A program made the translations under genes and the position numbers. The notes under the pieces are model-generated. The model saw nothing but the letters and a program-made list of their open reading frames with translations, had not been told where the DNA came from and searched no databases. From Actinomycetes bacterium (GTDB lineage: Bacteria > Actinomycetota > Actinomycetes > Actinomycetales > Demequinaceae), in assembly GCA_023411615.1 (NCBI GenBank), contig JAEYOR010000043.1, forward strand, positions 1 to 17,481: 17,481 nucleotides of DNA, written 5' to 3'. Shown here in pieces: positions 1 to 8,122 of this stretch. Position 1 is the first letter of the stretch, and every line of letters starts with the position of its first letter.

Positions 1-48
1 GGTGGGCGCTGTACGCGTGGCGAGGTCGGTCTCGGGGGGATTTGGGGT

Positions 49-108
49 GCAGCCGCGACGTTGCAAGAGCAGCCGCGACGCTGCGGGAGCTGCCGCGACG
101 CTGCGGGA
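49..108. repeat. Three tandem copies of a 20-bp GC-rich unit
   Basis: Units at 49-68, 69-88 and 89-108 share the core GCcGCGACG.TGC. Units 2 and 3 differ at one base; unit 1 differs from unit 2 at four positions near its end. Each unit holds a short CCGC/GCGG inverted repeat. There are no spacers, so this is not a CRISPR array. It lies in the gene-free stretch 1-177 upstream of the cytochrome operon, and nothing else was recognised in that stretch. Function is unknown. Confidence 0.75.
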
Positions 109-177
109 GTTGGCGGACCGGCGCCCAGCCGGACCCCGCGCCGCCCACGCTCTAACCCGCACCGAGCCATCCTGACC

Positions 178-189
178 TAGGGTTGCCGT
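178..189 (+). promoter_or_regulatory. Putative leaderless -10 box (TAGGGT) of the ccs operon
   Basis: TAGGGT at 178-183 matches the actinobacterial TAnnnT -10 pattern. It is followed by 6 nt and then the GTG at 190, with no Shine-Dalgarno sequence before that GTG. This spacing would put the transcription start on the start codon. The same layout occurs before the genes at 11925, 13092, 16304 and menE. No convincing -35 box was seen. Confidence 0.5.
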
Positions 190-459
190 GTGACTTCACG
201 CGTGACCTTGTACGTGCGCCCGGGCTGCCACTTGTGTGACGACGCTCGGCAGGTGGTGGAGGCCGTGTGCGCCGAGGCGGGGGTCACGTGGGACGAGGTC
301 GATATCGATGCCGCCGGCAGCGACTCCTTACGCGAGCGCCTCACCGACCTGGTGCCGGTGGTCGAGGTTGACGGACAGCAGGTGGGCTATTGGCGCATTC
401 GCGCGGAGAACGTGCGTGCGGCGCTTGCGCGGCAGGGCACAAACCGCGGGGGACAATAG
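190..459 (+). CDS. Glutaredoxin-like (DUF836-type) thiol-disulfide protein
   Basis: This 89-aa protein has a small thioredoxin-fold layout: an N-terminal beta strand (VTLYVRPG) leading to a CxxC motif, C13-H-L-C16, followed by a helix. A Pro at about residue 56 (LVPVVEVDG) fits the cis-Pro facing the active site. There is no signal peptide, so it should be cytoplasmic. Size and motif fit the DUF836/glutaredoxin-like family often found first in actinobacterial cytochrome c maturation clusters; a role supplying electrons to the pathway is inference. The GTG start was chosen because a TAGGGT box lies 6 nt upstream and no good ribosome-binding site precedes any nearby start. The stop lies 4 nt before the next gene. 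Confidence 0.8.
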   Translation: MTSRVTLYVRPGCHLCDDARQVVEAVCAEAGVTWDEVDIDAAGSDSLRERLTDLVPVVEVDGQQVGYWRIRAENVRAALARQGTNRGGQ

Positions 460-463
460 GCGC

Positions 464-1081
464 ATGCCCACTGTTCATCTTGTGCGCCACGGTCATGTCC
501 ACAACCCCGAGAAGGTGTTGTACGGCCGTATCGCTGGCTTTTCTTTGTCCGACGCTGGGCGCGAGATGGCGCAGGCCGTCGCCGATTACTTTGTGGAGCA
601 GGGCACCCCGGTTGCGCGGGTGATCGCCTCACCCTTGCAGCGCGCTCAAGAGACTGCCGCCCCAATTGCCGCCGCCTTCAACCTCACGGTCGACACGGAC
701 GAGCGCATCATCGAGGCGGGCAATGTGTATGAGGGCAGCGCTCTCCAGCAGGGTCCCAAGGACTTCATCCACCCACGCAACTGGTGGCTGCTGCGCAATC
801 CGTGGCGGCCGTCCTGGGGTGAGCCGTACAAAGAGCAGGCGGCGCGCATGTGGGACGCGCTTCGCGACGCCGCAGCTGCGACCCCGGACGCCGACACCGT
901 GATGGTGAGCCACCAGCTCCCCATCTGGGTGGCGCGCACGCACTTCACCAAGGGCTCGTACATTCACGATCCGCGCAAGCGTCAATGCGCGCTCGGCTCG
1001 GTCACGTCCTTCACTTTCCGCGACGGCGAGCCCGTCTCCATGACGTACGCGACCCCCGCAGCACACGTGGCGGTGCCGTGA
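464..1081 (+). CDS. Histidine phosphatase family protein (phosphoglycerate mutase-like)
   Basis: A 205-aa cytoplasmic protein with the RHG signature at residues 8-10, where H9 would be the phospho-accepting histidine. It also has the SPLQRAQETA helix (56-65), E84 in an IIEA context as the likely proton donor, and the second catalytic histidine H150 in VSHQ. These cover the branch-1 histidine phosphatase active site. The substrate cannot be deduced. Proteins of this type commonly precede the thioredoxin-like gene of actinobacterial ccs operons, which fits here. The ATG at 464 was chosen because RHG then lies at the usual distance from the N-terminus; a longer in-frame reading from 236 would overlap the glutaredoxin gene. 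The end overlaps the next gene by 4 nt (GTGA). Confidence 0.88.
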   Translation: MPTVHLVRHGHVHNPEKVLYGRIAGFSLSDAGREMAQAVADYFVEQGTPVARVIASPLQRAQETAAPIAAAFNLTVDTDERIIEAGNVYEGSALQQGPKDFIHPRNWWLLRNPWRPSWGEPYKEQAARMWDALRDAAAATPDADTVMVSHQLPIWVARTHFTKGSYIHDPRKRQCALGSVTSFTFRDGEPVSMTYATPAAHVAVP

Positions 1082-1692
1082 CTCGTTACGCCCGCCTTGC
1101 CATTGCCGCCGCGATTGTCATCGCAGTGGTGCTGTGGCTCACCGCATGTTCGGTGCCCGACGCAGCAACGAGCCCCGGCTATGTGTCCGGCGACGGCGCG
1201 GTGACGGAGTGGGCAGCGGGTGAGCGGCCCGGCCCGCTCGACCTCACCGGCGCCACATTCGCGGGCGACGAGATCGCGCTCGCGGACTACGAGGGCGAGG
1301 TTGTCATCATCACTACGTGGTACGCCAACTGCCCGCCATGCCGCGCGGAGGCTCCGGACCTCATCGAGCTCGACGCCCTTGAGGGCGTGAATGTGCTCGG
1401 CGTCAACGTGCGGGACGACGCTGCCACGGCGCAGGCCTTTGAGCGTAACTTTGGCACCACCTACCCATCGCTCGACGGCACCGACGGGACGGCGGTCGCC
1501 GCGATGCAGGGCCTCGTTGCCGTGAGGGCAGTGCCCACAGCGCTCATCATCGACCCGGAGGGCAAGGTGGCCGCCCGCGCAGTGGGACGCATTGAGCCGT
1601 CCACCCTGCTTGCCTTGGTCCGCACCGCGGGCGAGGGCGCCGTCGACATCCCGGAGGGGATCACCTTCACCAACGGTGAGGCCAGCGCGTGA
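1078..1692 (+). CDS. ResA/TlpA-like thioredoxin lipoprotein
   Basis: The 204-aa product starts with a positively charged N-terminus and a hydrophobic segment ending in the lipobox LTAC (C24), so it is probably a membrane-anchored extracytoplasmic lipoprotein. The thioredoxin-like domain carries the redox motif C85-P-P-C88 in WYANCPPCR and a cis-Pro candidate at P153 (AVPT). In System II cytochrome maturation such proteins reduce the CXXCH cysteines of apocytochrome c, taking electrons from CcdA, which is encoded next. The GTG at 1078 overlaps the previous stop by 4 nt, and the end overlaps ccdA by 4 nt, consistent with translational coupling. ResA versus CcsX naming is uncertain. Confidence 0.9.
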   Translation: MTRYARLAIAAAIVIAVVLWLTACSVPDAATSPGYVSGDGAVTEWAAGERPGPLDLTGATFAGDEIALADYEGEVVIITTWYANCPPCRAEAPDLIELDALEGVNVLGVNVRDDAATAQAFERNFGTTYPSLDGTDGTAVAAMQGLVAVRAVPTALIIDPEGKVAARAVGRIEPSTLLALVRTAGEGAVDIPEGITFTNGEASA

Positions 1693-2450
1693 TCACCGGC
1701 ATTGGCGGCACCTTTGCTGACACGGTTCTCAGCGGGTCCCTCATCGCCGCCCTGGGCGTCGCCTTTGTTGCCGGCCTTGTCAGCTTTGCCAGCCCCTGCG
1801 TCGTCCCGCTTGTCCCTGGCTACCTCGGTTACCTCTCCGGCATGGCGGGTGCGGCGAGCGGGGGGAAGTCCTCGCGGCCCCGGCTCATCGCGGGTGTTGC
1901 GCTCTTTGTCGCGGGTTTTGCGTCGGTGTTTGTCCTCCTAGGTGTTGCCTTTGCGTCCCTCGGGGCACGCCTCGACAACGAGCTTGACGTCATCGCCCGC
2001 ATCCTTGGCGTGCTCGTTGTCGTCCTCGGTTTTGTGTTCCTTGGCGCCGTGCCCTTCATGCAGCGCGAACGCCGCATTCACATCTCCCCGCGCGCTGGGC
2101 TGTGGGGAGCGCCGCTGCTCGGGATCACCTTTGGGCTTGGCTGGACACCGTGCATCGGGCCGACGCTGGCCGCAGTTCTCACGCTGTCCCTCACCGAGGG
2201 CACGGCGAGCCGGGGAGTGGTGCTTGCTGCGGTTTATGCGCTCGGCCTCGGGCTGCCGTTCATCGCGCTCGCGATCTGGGCCGAACGCTCCCGCACGGTT
2301 CTCGGATGGCTGCGCCGTCACCGGCTTGCGCTCATGCGCATTGGCGGCGGGATGCTCGTGGTGCTGGGTCTGTTGCTCGTCACCGGGCTGTGGGGGCGGA
2401 TCACCACGGAACTCCAGGGCTGGATCGATGGCTTCTGGGTGGCGGTATGA
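1689..2450 (+). CDS. ccdA: Cytochrome c biogenesis protein CcdA
   Basis: A 253-aa polytopic membrane protein with the two diagnostic Cys-Pro motifs: SFASPC37VVPLVPGY in the first membrane segment and GWTPC155IGP in a later one. CcdA carries reducing equivalents from cytoplasmic thioredoxin across the membrane to extracytoplasmic thiol-disulfide proteins such as the ResA-like product encoded just upstream. About six membrane segments are visible, as is usual. The GTG start and the stop both sit in 4-nt overlaps with the neighbouring genes, so it lies inside the operon. Confidence 0.94.
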   Translation: MITGIGGTFADTVLSGSLIAALGVAFVAGLVSFASPCVVPLVPGYLGYLSGMAGAASGGKSSRPRLIAGVALFVAGFASVFVLLGVAFASLGARLDNELDVIARILGVLVVVLGFVFLGAVPFMQRERRIHISPRAGLWGAPLLGITFGLGWTPCIGPTLAAVLTLSLTEGTASRGVVLAAVYALGLGLPFIALAIWAERSRTVLGWLRRHRLALMRIGGGMLVVLGLLLVTGLWGRITTELQGWIDGFWVAV

Positions 2451-4135
2451 GCGGGCCGGACGACCTCACCTCCTTTGACGACACCATCGAGACGCCCAAG
2501 CGCTTCTCGGTCGATAACTACGCCTACCGCGCGGTGCCCCGCCTGGGCGTGCGCGGCTGGCTCCGGTGGGGTTGGCGCCAGGTCACGTCAATGCGGCTTG
2601 CGCTCGTTCTGCTCCTCTTGCTTGGCCTCGCCGCGATCCCCGGTTCGCTCTTGCCGCAGTGGCCGCAGAACGCCGCCGACGCCCGGACCTTCGTGGACAC
2701 GCACGCCTTCTGGGGACCGCTCGCGGATCGTCTTGGCCTCCTCGACGTCTTTGGCTCCGCATGGTTCACCGCGATCTATGTGCTCCTCTTCATCTCGCTC
2801 GTCGGCTGCATCGTTCCTCGCGCGATCGCGCACGGGAAGGCTGCCCGCGAACCCGTGGGCGCCGCGCCGCGTCTGCTCCGTCGTTTTGCGCACCACACGT
2901 ATGGCGAGACCCCGCTCCCCGCCGCCGACGCTGCCAAGGCTCTCGCGCGGTGGGGCAAGGGTGCGTCTCTCACGGGTTGGGTCACGGGCTACCGCGTCCG
3001 CATCGATGAGCGCACCAACCGTGAGGGCAAGCCCGAGACGGCGGTGGCTCTTGAACAGGGGGCGCTGCGCGAATGGGGAAACCTGCTCTTCCACCTCGCG
3101 CTCGTGGGTGTGCTCTTTGCCCTCGCATTTGGTTCCGCGTACACATACCGTGGCCAGGCGGTGCTCGTGGAGGGGCGCACCTTCACCAATGCGGTGGTGG
3201 ACTACGACTCCTACGAGGCAGGCCGGCTCTATGACGCCGCCGCAATGGAGCCTTTCACCCTGCGCCTCGACAACTTTGACGCGCAGTTCAACGCGGTGGG
3301 CGACCCCGTGTCGTTTCGCGCGGATGTCACCTATACCCCGCCGGGCGGCGAGCCGCAGTCGCGCGATATCCGTGTCAACCACCCGCTCGAGGTGGCGGAC
3401 GGCAAGGTCTACCTCCAAGGCAACGGCTACGCGCCGGTGCTGACGGTGCGGGACGCCGACGGCAACATCGCCTTCTCCGGCCCCACCCCGTTCCTCCCGC
3501 AAGACGCGGCGTACACCTCGAATGGCGTCGTCAAAGTGCCGGACGTGACGAGCGGCCCGCAGATTGGCATCGTTGCCACGCTGTATCCCACCGCCGCGCA
3601 AAGCGTTGACGGCACCGTGTCCTCGGTGAACCCGCAGCTCATCAACCCGATCATGCTGCTCACCGCGTACAAGGGCGACCTTGGCCTCGACGACGGCATC
3701 CCGCAGAACGTCTACCAGCTCGACGACTCGGGCCTCACTCAACTGACGGGTGATGACGGCGAGCCGCTCCTGATTGACCTGCGCCCCGGCCAGACGATCA
3801 CGTTGCCGGACGGCCTCGCCACCATCACGTGGGAGGACACCCCGCACTTCATCGCCGTGGACCTCCGTGCGGACCCGTCCTTGCCGTGGGTGCTGCTCAC
3901 CTCGCTCGCGGCGCTGCTCGGCGTGGGCGTCTCGCTGTTCGCCCCACGCAGGCGGTTGTGGATCGTGCTGCGTGACACCCCTGGTGAGACGCCTACACTC
4001 GTAGAGGCCGCTGTGCTCGCCCCGGAGCATGATGAGGCGGCCGAGCGCGCGCTCGCCCGTGCGCTAGCCGTTGTGAACAGTGGCGCCGCGGATAGTCCCC
4101 CCGCAGAGCCAGCACGGCAGGAGGAGGTCCCATGA
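2447..4135 (+). CDS. resB: Cytochrome c biogenesis protein ResB
   Basis: A 562-aa ResB-family protein. Membrane segments are visible at about residues 48-66, 105-126, 211-233 and 480-502. The large region between the last two (about 234-479) would be the extracytoplasmic domain typical of the family. ResB works with the CcsA/ResC-type partner encoded next to deliver and attach heme to apocytochrome c. The ATG start overlaps the ccdA stop (ATGA), and the end overlaps ccsB in the same way. The N-terminal 45 residues and the C-terminal tail after about 505 are polar, cytoplasmic and without a recognisable domain. Confidence 0.92.
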   Translation: MSGPDDLTSFDDTIETPKRFSVDNYAYRAVPRLGVRGWLRWGWRQVTSMRLALVLLLLLGLAAIPGSLLPQWPQNAADARTFVDTHAFWGPLADRLGLLDVFGSAWFTAIYVLLFISLVGCIVPRAIAHGKAAREPVGAAPRLLRRFAHHTYGETPLPAADAAKALARWGKGASLTGWVTGYRVRIDERTNREGKPETAVALEQGALREWGNLLFHLALVGVLFALAFGSAYTYRGQAVLVEGRTFTNAVVDYDSYEAGRLYDAAAMEPFTLRLDNFDAQFNAVGDPVSFRADVTYTPPGGEPQSRDIRVNHPLEVADGKVYLQGNGYAPVLTVRDADGNIAFSGPTPFLPQDAAYTSNGVVKVPDVTSGPQIGIVATLYPTAAQSVDGTVSSVNPQLINPIMLLTAYKGDLGLDDGIPQNVYQLDDSGLTQLTGDDGEPLLIDLRPGQTITLPDGLATITWEDTPHFIAVDLRADPSLPWVLLTSLAALLGVGVSLFAPRRRLWIVLRDTPGETPTLVEAAVLAPEHDEAAERALARALAVVNSGAADSPPAEPARQEEVP

Positions 4136-5112
4136 ACCCGGCGACGCTCAGTGTGATGTCGTTGTGGACGGCCGCAACGCTGTACGCCATCGCGATGGTC
4201 GCGTACTCCGCGCGCCTTGCGAGCGTGGTTGAGGTGCGCAGTGCCAAGCGGGCCGACGCCCCGGTTGCCGTGGGCGCGTCGGGCACGGGCAATGCGGCCG
4301 ACGCTGGCGCACCTGCCGGGGCAGGGTCTGCGCCTACGGCACCTGCGCGCTCGCGAGCACTGGGCATCGGAACGGCCTCCGTTTACGTGGGCGCGGGGCT
4401 GCACCTCATCGGTGTCGTGGCGCGCGGTATTGACGCGGGCCATGCGCCGTTCTCCAACATGTACGAGTTTGCGATCGCCGGCTCCTTTGTTGCCGTCGCC
4501 GTGTTCCTTGGCCTGCAACGCAAGCGCGACGTCACGTACATTGCGCCAGGCCTCGCCTTCGCATCCTCCTTTGTTGTGGTGCTCGCGCTGCGCCTTTGGT
4601 ACGTCGAGGCCACGGGCCTGCGACCCGCGCTTGATTCGTACTGGCTTGTCATTCACGTGCCTATCGCGGTGACCGCCACCGGCATCTTCACGGTGAGCGG
4701 CATCGCGTCAGCCATTCAGGTGAGCCGCGACGCCCGTGACCGTGGCAAGCGCTGGGCCTCGGCCCGCTGGCTGCGCGTGCTTGACGCCGCACCACAGCCC
4801 GCTCGACTCGAGGCTCTCGCCTTCCGCCTCAACGCGTGGGGCTTTGTGCTGTGGACCTTCACGGTGATGACCGGTGCCATGTGGGCCGAGCACGCGTGGG
4901 GTCGCTTCTGGGGTTGGGACCCTAAAGAGGTGTGGTCATTTGTCATCTGGATCATTTACGCCGCGTATCTGCATTCACGCACCACGCAGGGCTGGGCTGG
5001 ACGCCGCGCTGCCTGGCTTGCGATCTCCGGCCTCGTTGCGGTCATCATGAACTTCACCGTGGTCAATCTGTTTGTGCAGGGGCTCCACTCCTACTCGGGC
5101 CTGCAGTCGTAG
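4132..5112 (+). CDS. ccsB: Cytochrome c biogenesis protein CcsB (CcsA/ResC-type heme handler)
   Basis: A 326-aa multispan membrane protein with the tryptophan-rich heme-handling motif WGWDPKEVW at about residues 260-268, the hallmark of the CcsA/CcsB/ResC family. It should form the heme export and ligation complex with ResB. Residues about 36-75 are an Ala/Gly/Pro-rich loop that looks low in complexity. A strong ribosome-binding site (AGGAGGAGG) precedes the ATG, which also overlaps the ResB stop by 4 nt. The stop codon TAG shares its last base with the GTG of the following lipoprotein gene, so the accessory genes are probably co-transcribed with this operon. Confidence 0.92.
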   Translation: MNPATLSVMSLWTAATLYAIAMVAYSARLASVVEVRSAKRADAPVAVGASGTGNAADAGAPAGAGSAPTAPARSRALGIGTASVYVGAGLHLIGVVARGIDAGHAPFSNMYEFAIAGSFVAVAVFLGLQRKRDVTYIAPGLAFASSFVVVLALRLWYVEATGLRPALDSYWLVIHVPIAVTATGIFTVSGIASAIQVSRDARDRGKRWASARWLRVLDAAPQPARLEALAFRLNAWGFVLWTFTVMTGAMWAEHAWGRFWGWDPKEVWSFVIWIIYAAYLHSRTTQGWAGRRAAWLAISGLVAVIMNFTVVNLFVQGLHSYSGLQS

Positions 5113-5744
5113 TGCGGCGTCGGCGGAGACAGGCGTTGCTCGTTAGCGGCATCGCCCTGCTCGCCGCTTCAGGCGTGGCGGGTTGCTCGCACGCCGCGTC
5201 AGAGGATCGTCCGTGGGTGACGCAGTCCTTCAACGAGATCGCCGATGCCGCAATTGCCGACGCCCAAGCGGCCGGTGCGAGTACTTCTCAGTTGCTGTTG
5301 CTTTCTGAAGCGCGGCGCAATGGAGAAATGACGTACGAACAGACGCGTGTCGCTGCCAGCGCTGCAGTGGAGTGCATCAATAGTGCGGGTGCGCGTGCTG
5401 AGTTGGTCGACGTCAAGAGGTCGTCGGGACTGATTGTTCCTGGGTATGACGTGACCATCGGGAACTTGTCCGAGGCTGAGACTGCGCGCGCCGTCGATCT
5501 ATGTAGTCCGCGTGAGTATCGCTACGTGACCTTGCTGTATCAGGCGCAGCCGATGGCTCGCGACATGCTTGGGGCATATGTTGAGTCACAAGAACCAGTC
5601 TTGCGTCGCTGTCTCGAATCCAACGGCTGGGTGACTGATGCGGACTCATCGGGTTGGGAGCTCGCTCAGCAGGCGTTGCAGGCGATGATTGACACAGATG
5701 GGGGAGTGGATTGTCTCAGCGCCGCCGATATCGATGGCCTGTAA
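5112..5744 (+). CDS. Four-cysteine lipoprotein, paralogue 1
   Basis: No known family was recognised. The 210-aa product has an Arg-rich N-terminus (MRRRRR), a hydrophobic segment and lipobox VAGC (C25), so it is predicted to be a lipoprotein. Residues shared with the five paralogues at 5711, 9682, 10578, 11258 and 13694 are AGAS..Q (54-60), C88, C131, LLYQAQP (141-147), C167 and C201. The four non-lipobox cysteines could make two disulfides outside the membrane. The GTG start was chosen because it shares one base with the ccsB stop (TAGTG) and gives a canonical lipoprotein signal; an ORF extension back to 4932 lies inside ccsB. Function is unknown. Immunity against the nearby secreted peptide, or a thiol-redox link to the ccs genes, are both only inferences. 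Confidence 0.85.
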   Translation: MRRRRRQALLVSGIALLAASGVAGCSHAASEDRPWVTQSFNEIADAAIADAQAAGASTSQLLLLSEARRNGEMTYEQTRVAASAAVECINSAGARAELVDVKRSSGLIVPGYDVTIGNLSEAETARAVDLCSPREYRYVTLLYQAQPMARDMLGAYVESQEPVLRRCLESNGWVTDADSSGWELAQQALQAMIDTDGGVDCLSAADIDGL

Positions 5745-6325
5745 GAGCGACTGTGCTCGCACTTTCAGGCTTGGTCACAGTGGCGTGCACGTCGAGCCCA
5801 TCGGAAAACGTGGACGAAAGACGCGATTTCGCCGAGCGCATCGAGAGCGAGATCCGTGACGCGGAGGCGGGAGGGGCAAGTGAGGATCAACTTGCCATCT
5901 TGTTCGAAGCACAGCGCGCCGGATATCTGACGGTGGACCAGGCACGCCGCGCCACTTTTGCCGACATTGACTGTATTGAGAACGCGGGGGGCCGGGCGTC
6001 GTACGTAGAGCAGACTGACTTGTCCGGGCTGCCGGTCCCCAACTCAATATTGGAAGCCCCCAACGAGGAAGCGTTGGCCGCCATGAGCTCCGTAGCGGAA
6101 GAGTGCGTGAAACTCGAGTCGTTCTGGGTCAACAAGGTTTATCAGCTGCAACCGCAGTCTCAGGAAATACGGGACAGCTATCTCGAGTCGCAGGAGCCCC
6201 AGATCCGCGCGTGCCTCGAAGAGCATGGTTACATCGTTGACGCATCGGCCACCCCGCCAGAGATCTTGTCCCAGGCGGTGCGCGTTGCGGGCGAGACGGA
6301 CGACGCTGTCCTCTGTTTTGAATAG
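5711..6325 (+). CDS. Four-cysteine lipoprotein, paralogue 2
   Basis: A 204-aa member of the same family as the 5112 product. It has a basic N-terminus, a hydrophobic segment and the lipobox-like TVAC (C26), then AGGAS..Q, C88, C132, VYQLQP (143-148), C168 and C202. The TTG start follows a GGGGGAG ribosome-binding site and lies 34 nt inside the preceding gene, so the two are probably translated together. It ends two residues after the last Cys, whereas the paralogues run about 8-10 residues further, so its C-terminus is clipped. Similarity to paralogue 1 is strongest around the ESQEP..R.CLE segment (159-170). The role is unknown. Confidence 0.85.
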   Translation: MSQRRRYRWPVRATVLALSGLVTVACTSSPSENVDERRDFAERIESEIRDAEAGGASEDQLAILFEAQRAGYLTVDQARRATFADIDCIENAGGRASYVEQTDLSGLPVPNSILEAPNEEALAAMSSVAEECVKLESFWVNKVYQLQPQSQEIRDSYLESQEPQIRACLEEHGYIVDASATPPEILSQAVRVAGETDDAVLCFE

Positions 6326-6432
6326 ACAGCCGAGGCGGCGCCGGGCATAAGGTGGATGGCGCAGGTGTGCGGGGGTGATCCGCGCGCCTTGTGTGCCGCA
6401 TCAAGGCCGCCGGTGGGAATGCCAGGGCGCCC

Positions 6433-6456
6433 GTATGCGGCCATACAGAGGAGGGC
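6433..6456 (+). promoter_or_regulatory. Short hairpin followed by a strong ribosome-binding site before the exporter operon
   Basis: GTATG (6433-6437) and CATAC (6442-6446) can pair across a CGGC loop. GAGGAGGG (6449-6456) then precedes the ATG at 6459 by 2 nt. A hairpin ending just before the Shine-Dalgarno sequence could affect translation, but this is only a guess. The rest of the 133-nt gap contains a TAAGGT box at about 6352-6357 that could be a -10 element for the exporter genes; no firm -35 box was found. Confidence 0.35.
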
Positions 6457-6458
6457 GA

Positions 6459-7484
6459 ATGGGGGTTCGATCACTGGGCGTCGCAGCCGGGGTCGCGGTG
6501 GGAGTGTTGGTGCCGCTCCTTGTTGCAGGCACGGTGGCCTTTGTTGTGGCGGAGCGTTCGCCGCTGGATTCGGCCGCAGAGCCCGCCCCGCTCGTCGGCA
6601 CGATCGATTCGGCGCAGCGTACGGATCAGACCAATGTCGCTCTCTCCGTCGAACTTGCCGACGCACGGGGGCCGTCGTTGCGCGCCAGCGGAACCCTGAC
6701 GGCGCTCCGGGTCGCACCTGGCGACGCGGTGGCGTCGGGCCAAGTGGTCGCGCGGGTGGACGCGGGTGACGTGCTCGCGTACACGTCCGATGCGCCGCTG
6801 TACCGCGATATCTCGCGAGGCCTCGAGGGGCCCGATGTCGCAACCGCGCAGGCGCTGCTCAACGCGTGGGGATACGCGGCAGGCACCCCTGACGGCAAAG
6901 CGGGTAGGGCGACCGAGAAGGCAATCAAGGCGTTCAACGTTGATCACGGCTTTGGTAAGGACAACCCCGTGCTGTCGCTCGCGGCCTTCACGTGGATCGG
7001 CCCCGAGCCAGTGAGCGTGGGCGAGGTCAAGGTCCATGCAGGAGATGAGGTGTCGTCCGGTGCAGAGTTGTTCAGCACGTCGGCATCGCTCGCTCGAATC
7101 ACCGTGACTGAAGGCCCGGGCGTTCCACAAGACGCCGAACTTGTCCTCGTGGTGGCTAACGTGACCGTTCCCTACATCGCTGGCAGTGGGGCAGTGTCGA
7201 CGCCTGAAGACGTGCTACTCGTGGCAGGCGCACTCGGCGCGTCGGGTGAAGGCATCGGCACCATCCAACGCGCAGTGCCTATCACGGTTGCCACTGTTCC
7301 TGCCGGGGCCGTGGTGTCTGACCCTGCAGGCGCCACGTGCGTGTTCCCGAGCGTCGACGGCGCGGCCGTGCCCGTGACGCCGCTTGGTGGGTCACTCGGC
7401 ACCATTGACCTCGACGCCTCGCTGGCGGGTCAGCCTGTGCTGTTCAACCCCCGCGACGTGAGAGAGGACCTCACATGCGGCTGA
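6459..7484 (+). CDS. Exporter adaptor with peptidoglycan-binding domain
   Basis: A 341-aa protein with one N-terminal membrane segment (about 8-31). A biotinyl/lipoyl-like hairpin follows at about 76-103 (LRVAPGDAVASGQVV). A PG_binding_1-like domain lies at about 117-164 (GLEGPDVATAQALLN ... TPDGKAGRATEKAI), and then a beta-rich C-terminal region. This is the layout of actinobacterial membrane-fusion-like subunits that pair with MacB/FtsX-type ABC transporters and touch the cell wall. It overlaps the ATPase gene by 10 nt. With the next two genes it probably forms a tripartite exporter, and the secreted peptide at 9336 is the obvious candidate substrate (inference). The ATG at 6459 was chosen for its strong ribosome-binding site over a longer in-frame reading from 6375. 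Confidence 0.82.
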   Translation: MGVRSLGVAAGVAVGVLVPLLVAGTVAFVVAERSPLDSAAEPAPLVGTIDSAQRTDQTNVALSVELADARGPSLRASGTLTALRVAPGDAVASGQVVARVDAGDVLAYTSDAPLYRDISRGLEGPDVATAQALLNAWGYAAGTPDGKAGRATEKAIKAFNVDHGFGKDNPVLSLAAFTWIGPEPVSVGEVKVHAGDEVSSGAELFSTSASLARITVTEGPGVPQDAELVLVVANVTVPYIAGSGAVSTPEDVLLVAGALGASGEGIGTIQRAVPITVATVPAGAVVSDPAGATCVFPSVDGAAVPVTPLGGSLGTIDLDASLAGQPVLFNPRDVREDLTCG

Positions 7485-8122
7485 TGGTGTGCGACGTCGC
7501 CTACCGCTATCCGCGCGGCGATCACCACGTCCTTGCAGGCGTCACGTGCGCGGTCCCTGCGGGAGCGACGGCGGCGATCATCGGGCCATCGGGCTCAGGC
7601 AAGACGACGCTGTTGTCACTGATGGGCCACCTGCTGCCACTTCAGCAGGGCGAGATCGTTGCGATCGATGCCGAAGGCCGGGAGCATTCGCTTGCGGACA
7701 CCGCGTCCTGGGTGCTCCAGACAGTGTCGCTACTGCCGGATCGCTCTGCTGCGGACAACGTGGCCCTTGGTGCGTACTCGGATGGCGCCACACGCCCAGA
7801 AGCGGCCGCGCGTGCACGTGAATGCCTTGCCGCCGTCGGCCTCGCAGGCCGGGAGAATGATGCGGCGCGAATCCTCTCGGGAGGCGAGGCGCAACGTGTG
7901 GCGATTGCGCGGGCGCTTGCGTCCCACCGGCCGATCATCCTCGCCGATGAGCCCACGGGTCAGCTGGACGCCACCACCTCGGCGCGGGTGCTCGACGCGA
8001 TGATCGGCGCCCATGGTGAGCGCACCGTCGTCATCGTGACCCATGACCCGGAGGTGGCTGCGCGCTGCGACCTCATCTTCGAGTTGCGAGACGGACTGGT
8101 TCACGAAAGGAGCCGCGTGTGA
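7475..8122 (+). CDS. ABC transporter ATP-binding protein (MacB/LolD-like)
   Basis: A complete 215-aa nucleotide-binding subunit. Visible motifs are Walker A GPSGSGKTT (37-45), the Q-loop Q82, signature LSGGE (134-138), Walker B IILADE (154-159) and the switch histidine H190. Its size and the DEPTGQLD segment fit the MacB/LolD/FtsE branch. This branch includes the ATPases assigned to lactococcin-972-type bacteriocin loci, though I cannot place it there without a profile search. It starts 10 nt inside the adaptor gene and overlaps the permease by 4 nt (GTGA), so the three are co-translated. Confidence 0.92.
   Translation: MRLMVCDVAYRYPRGDHHVLAGVTCAVPAGATAAIIGPSGSGKTTLLSLMGHLLPLQQGEIVAIDAEGREHSLADTASWVLQTVSLLPDRSAADNVALGAYSDGATRPEAAARARECLAAVGLAGRENDAARILSGGEAQRVAIARALASHRPIILADEPTGQLDATTSARVLDAMIGAHGERTVVIVTHDPEVAARCDLIFELRDGLVHERSRV

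Noticed and set aside
49..108. CRISPR array
   Set aside because: Three 20-bp units lie head to tail with no spacers, and no cas genes are present.
2588..4030. A 480-codon open frame on the minus strand across resB
   Set aside because: It is antisense to a well-supported ResB gene, lacks recognisable motifs and is rich in Arg, His, Gly and Val as expected for a high-GC shadow frame.
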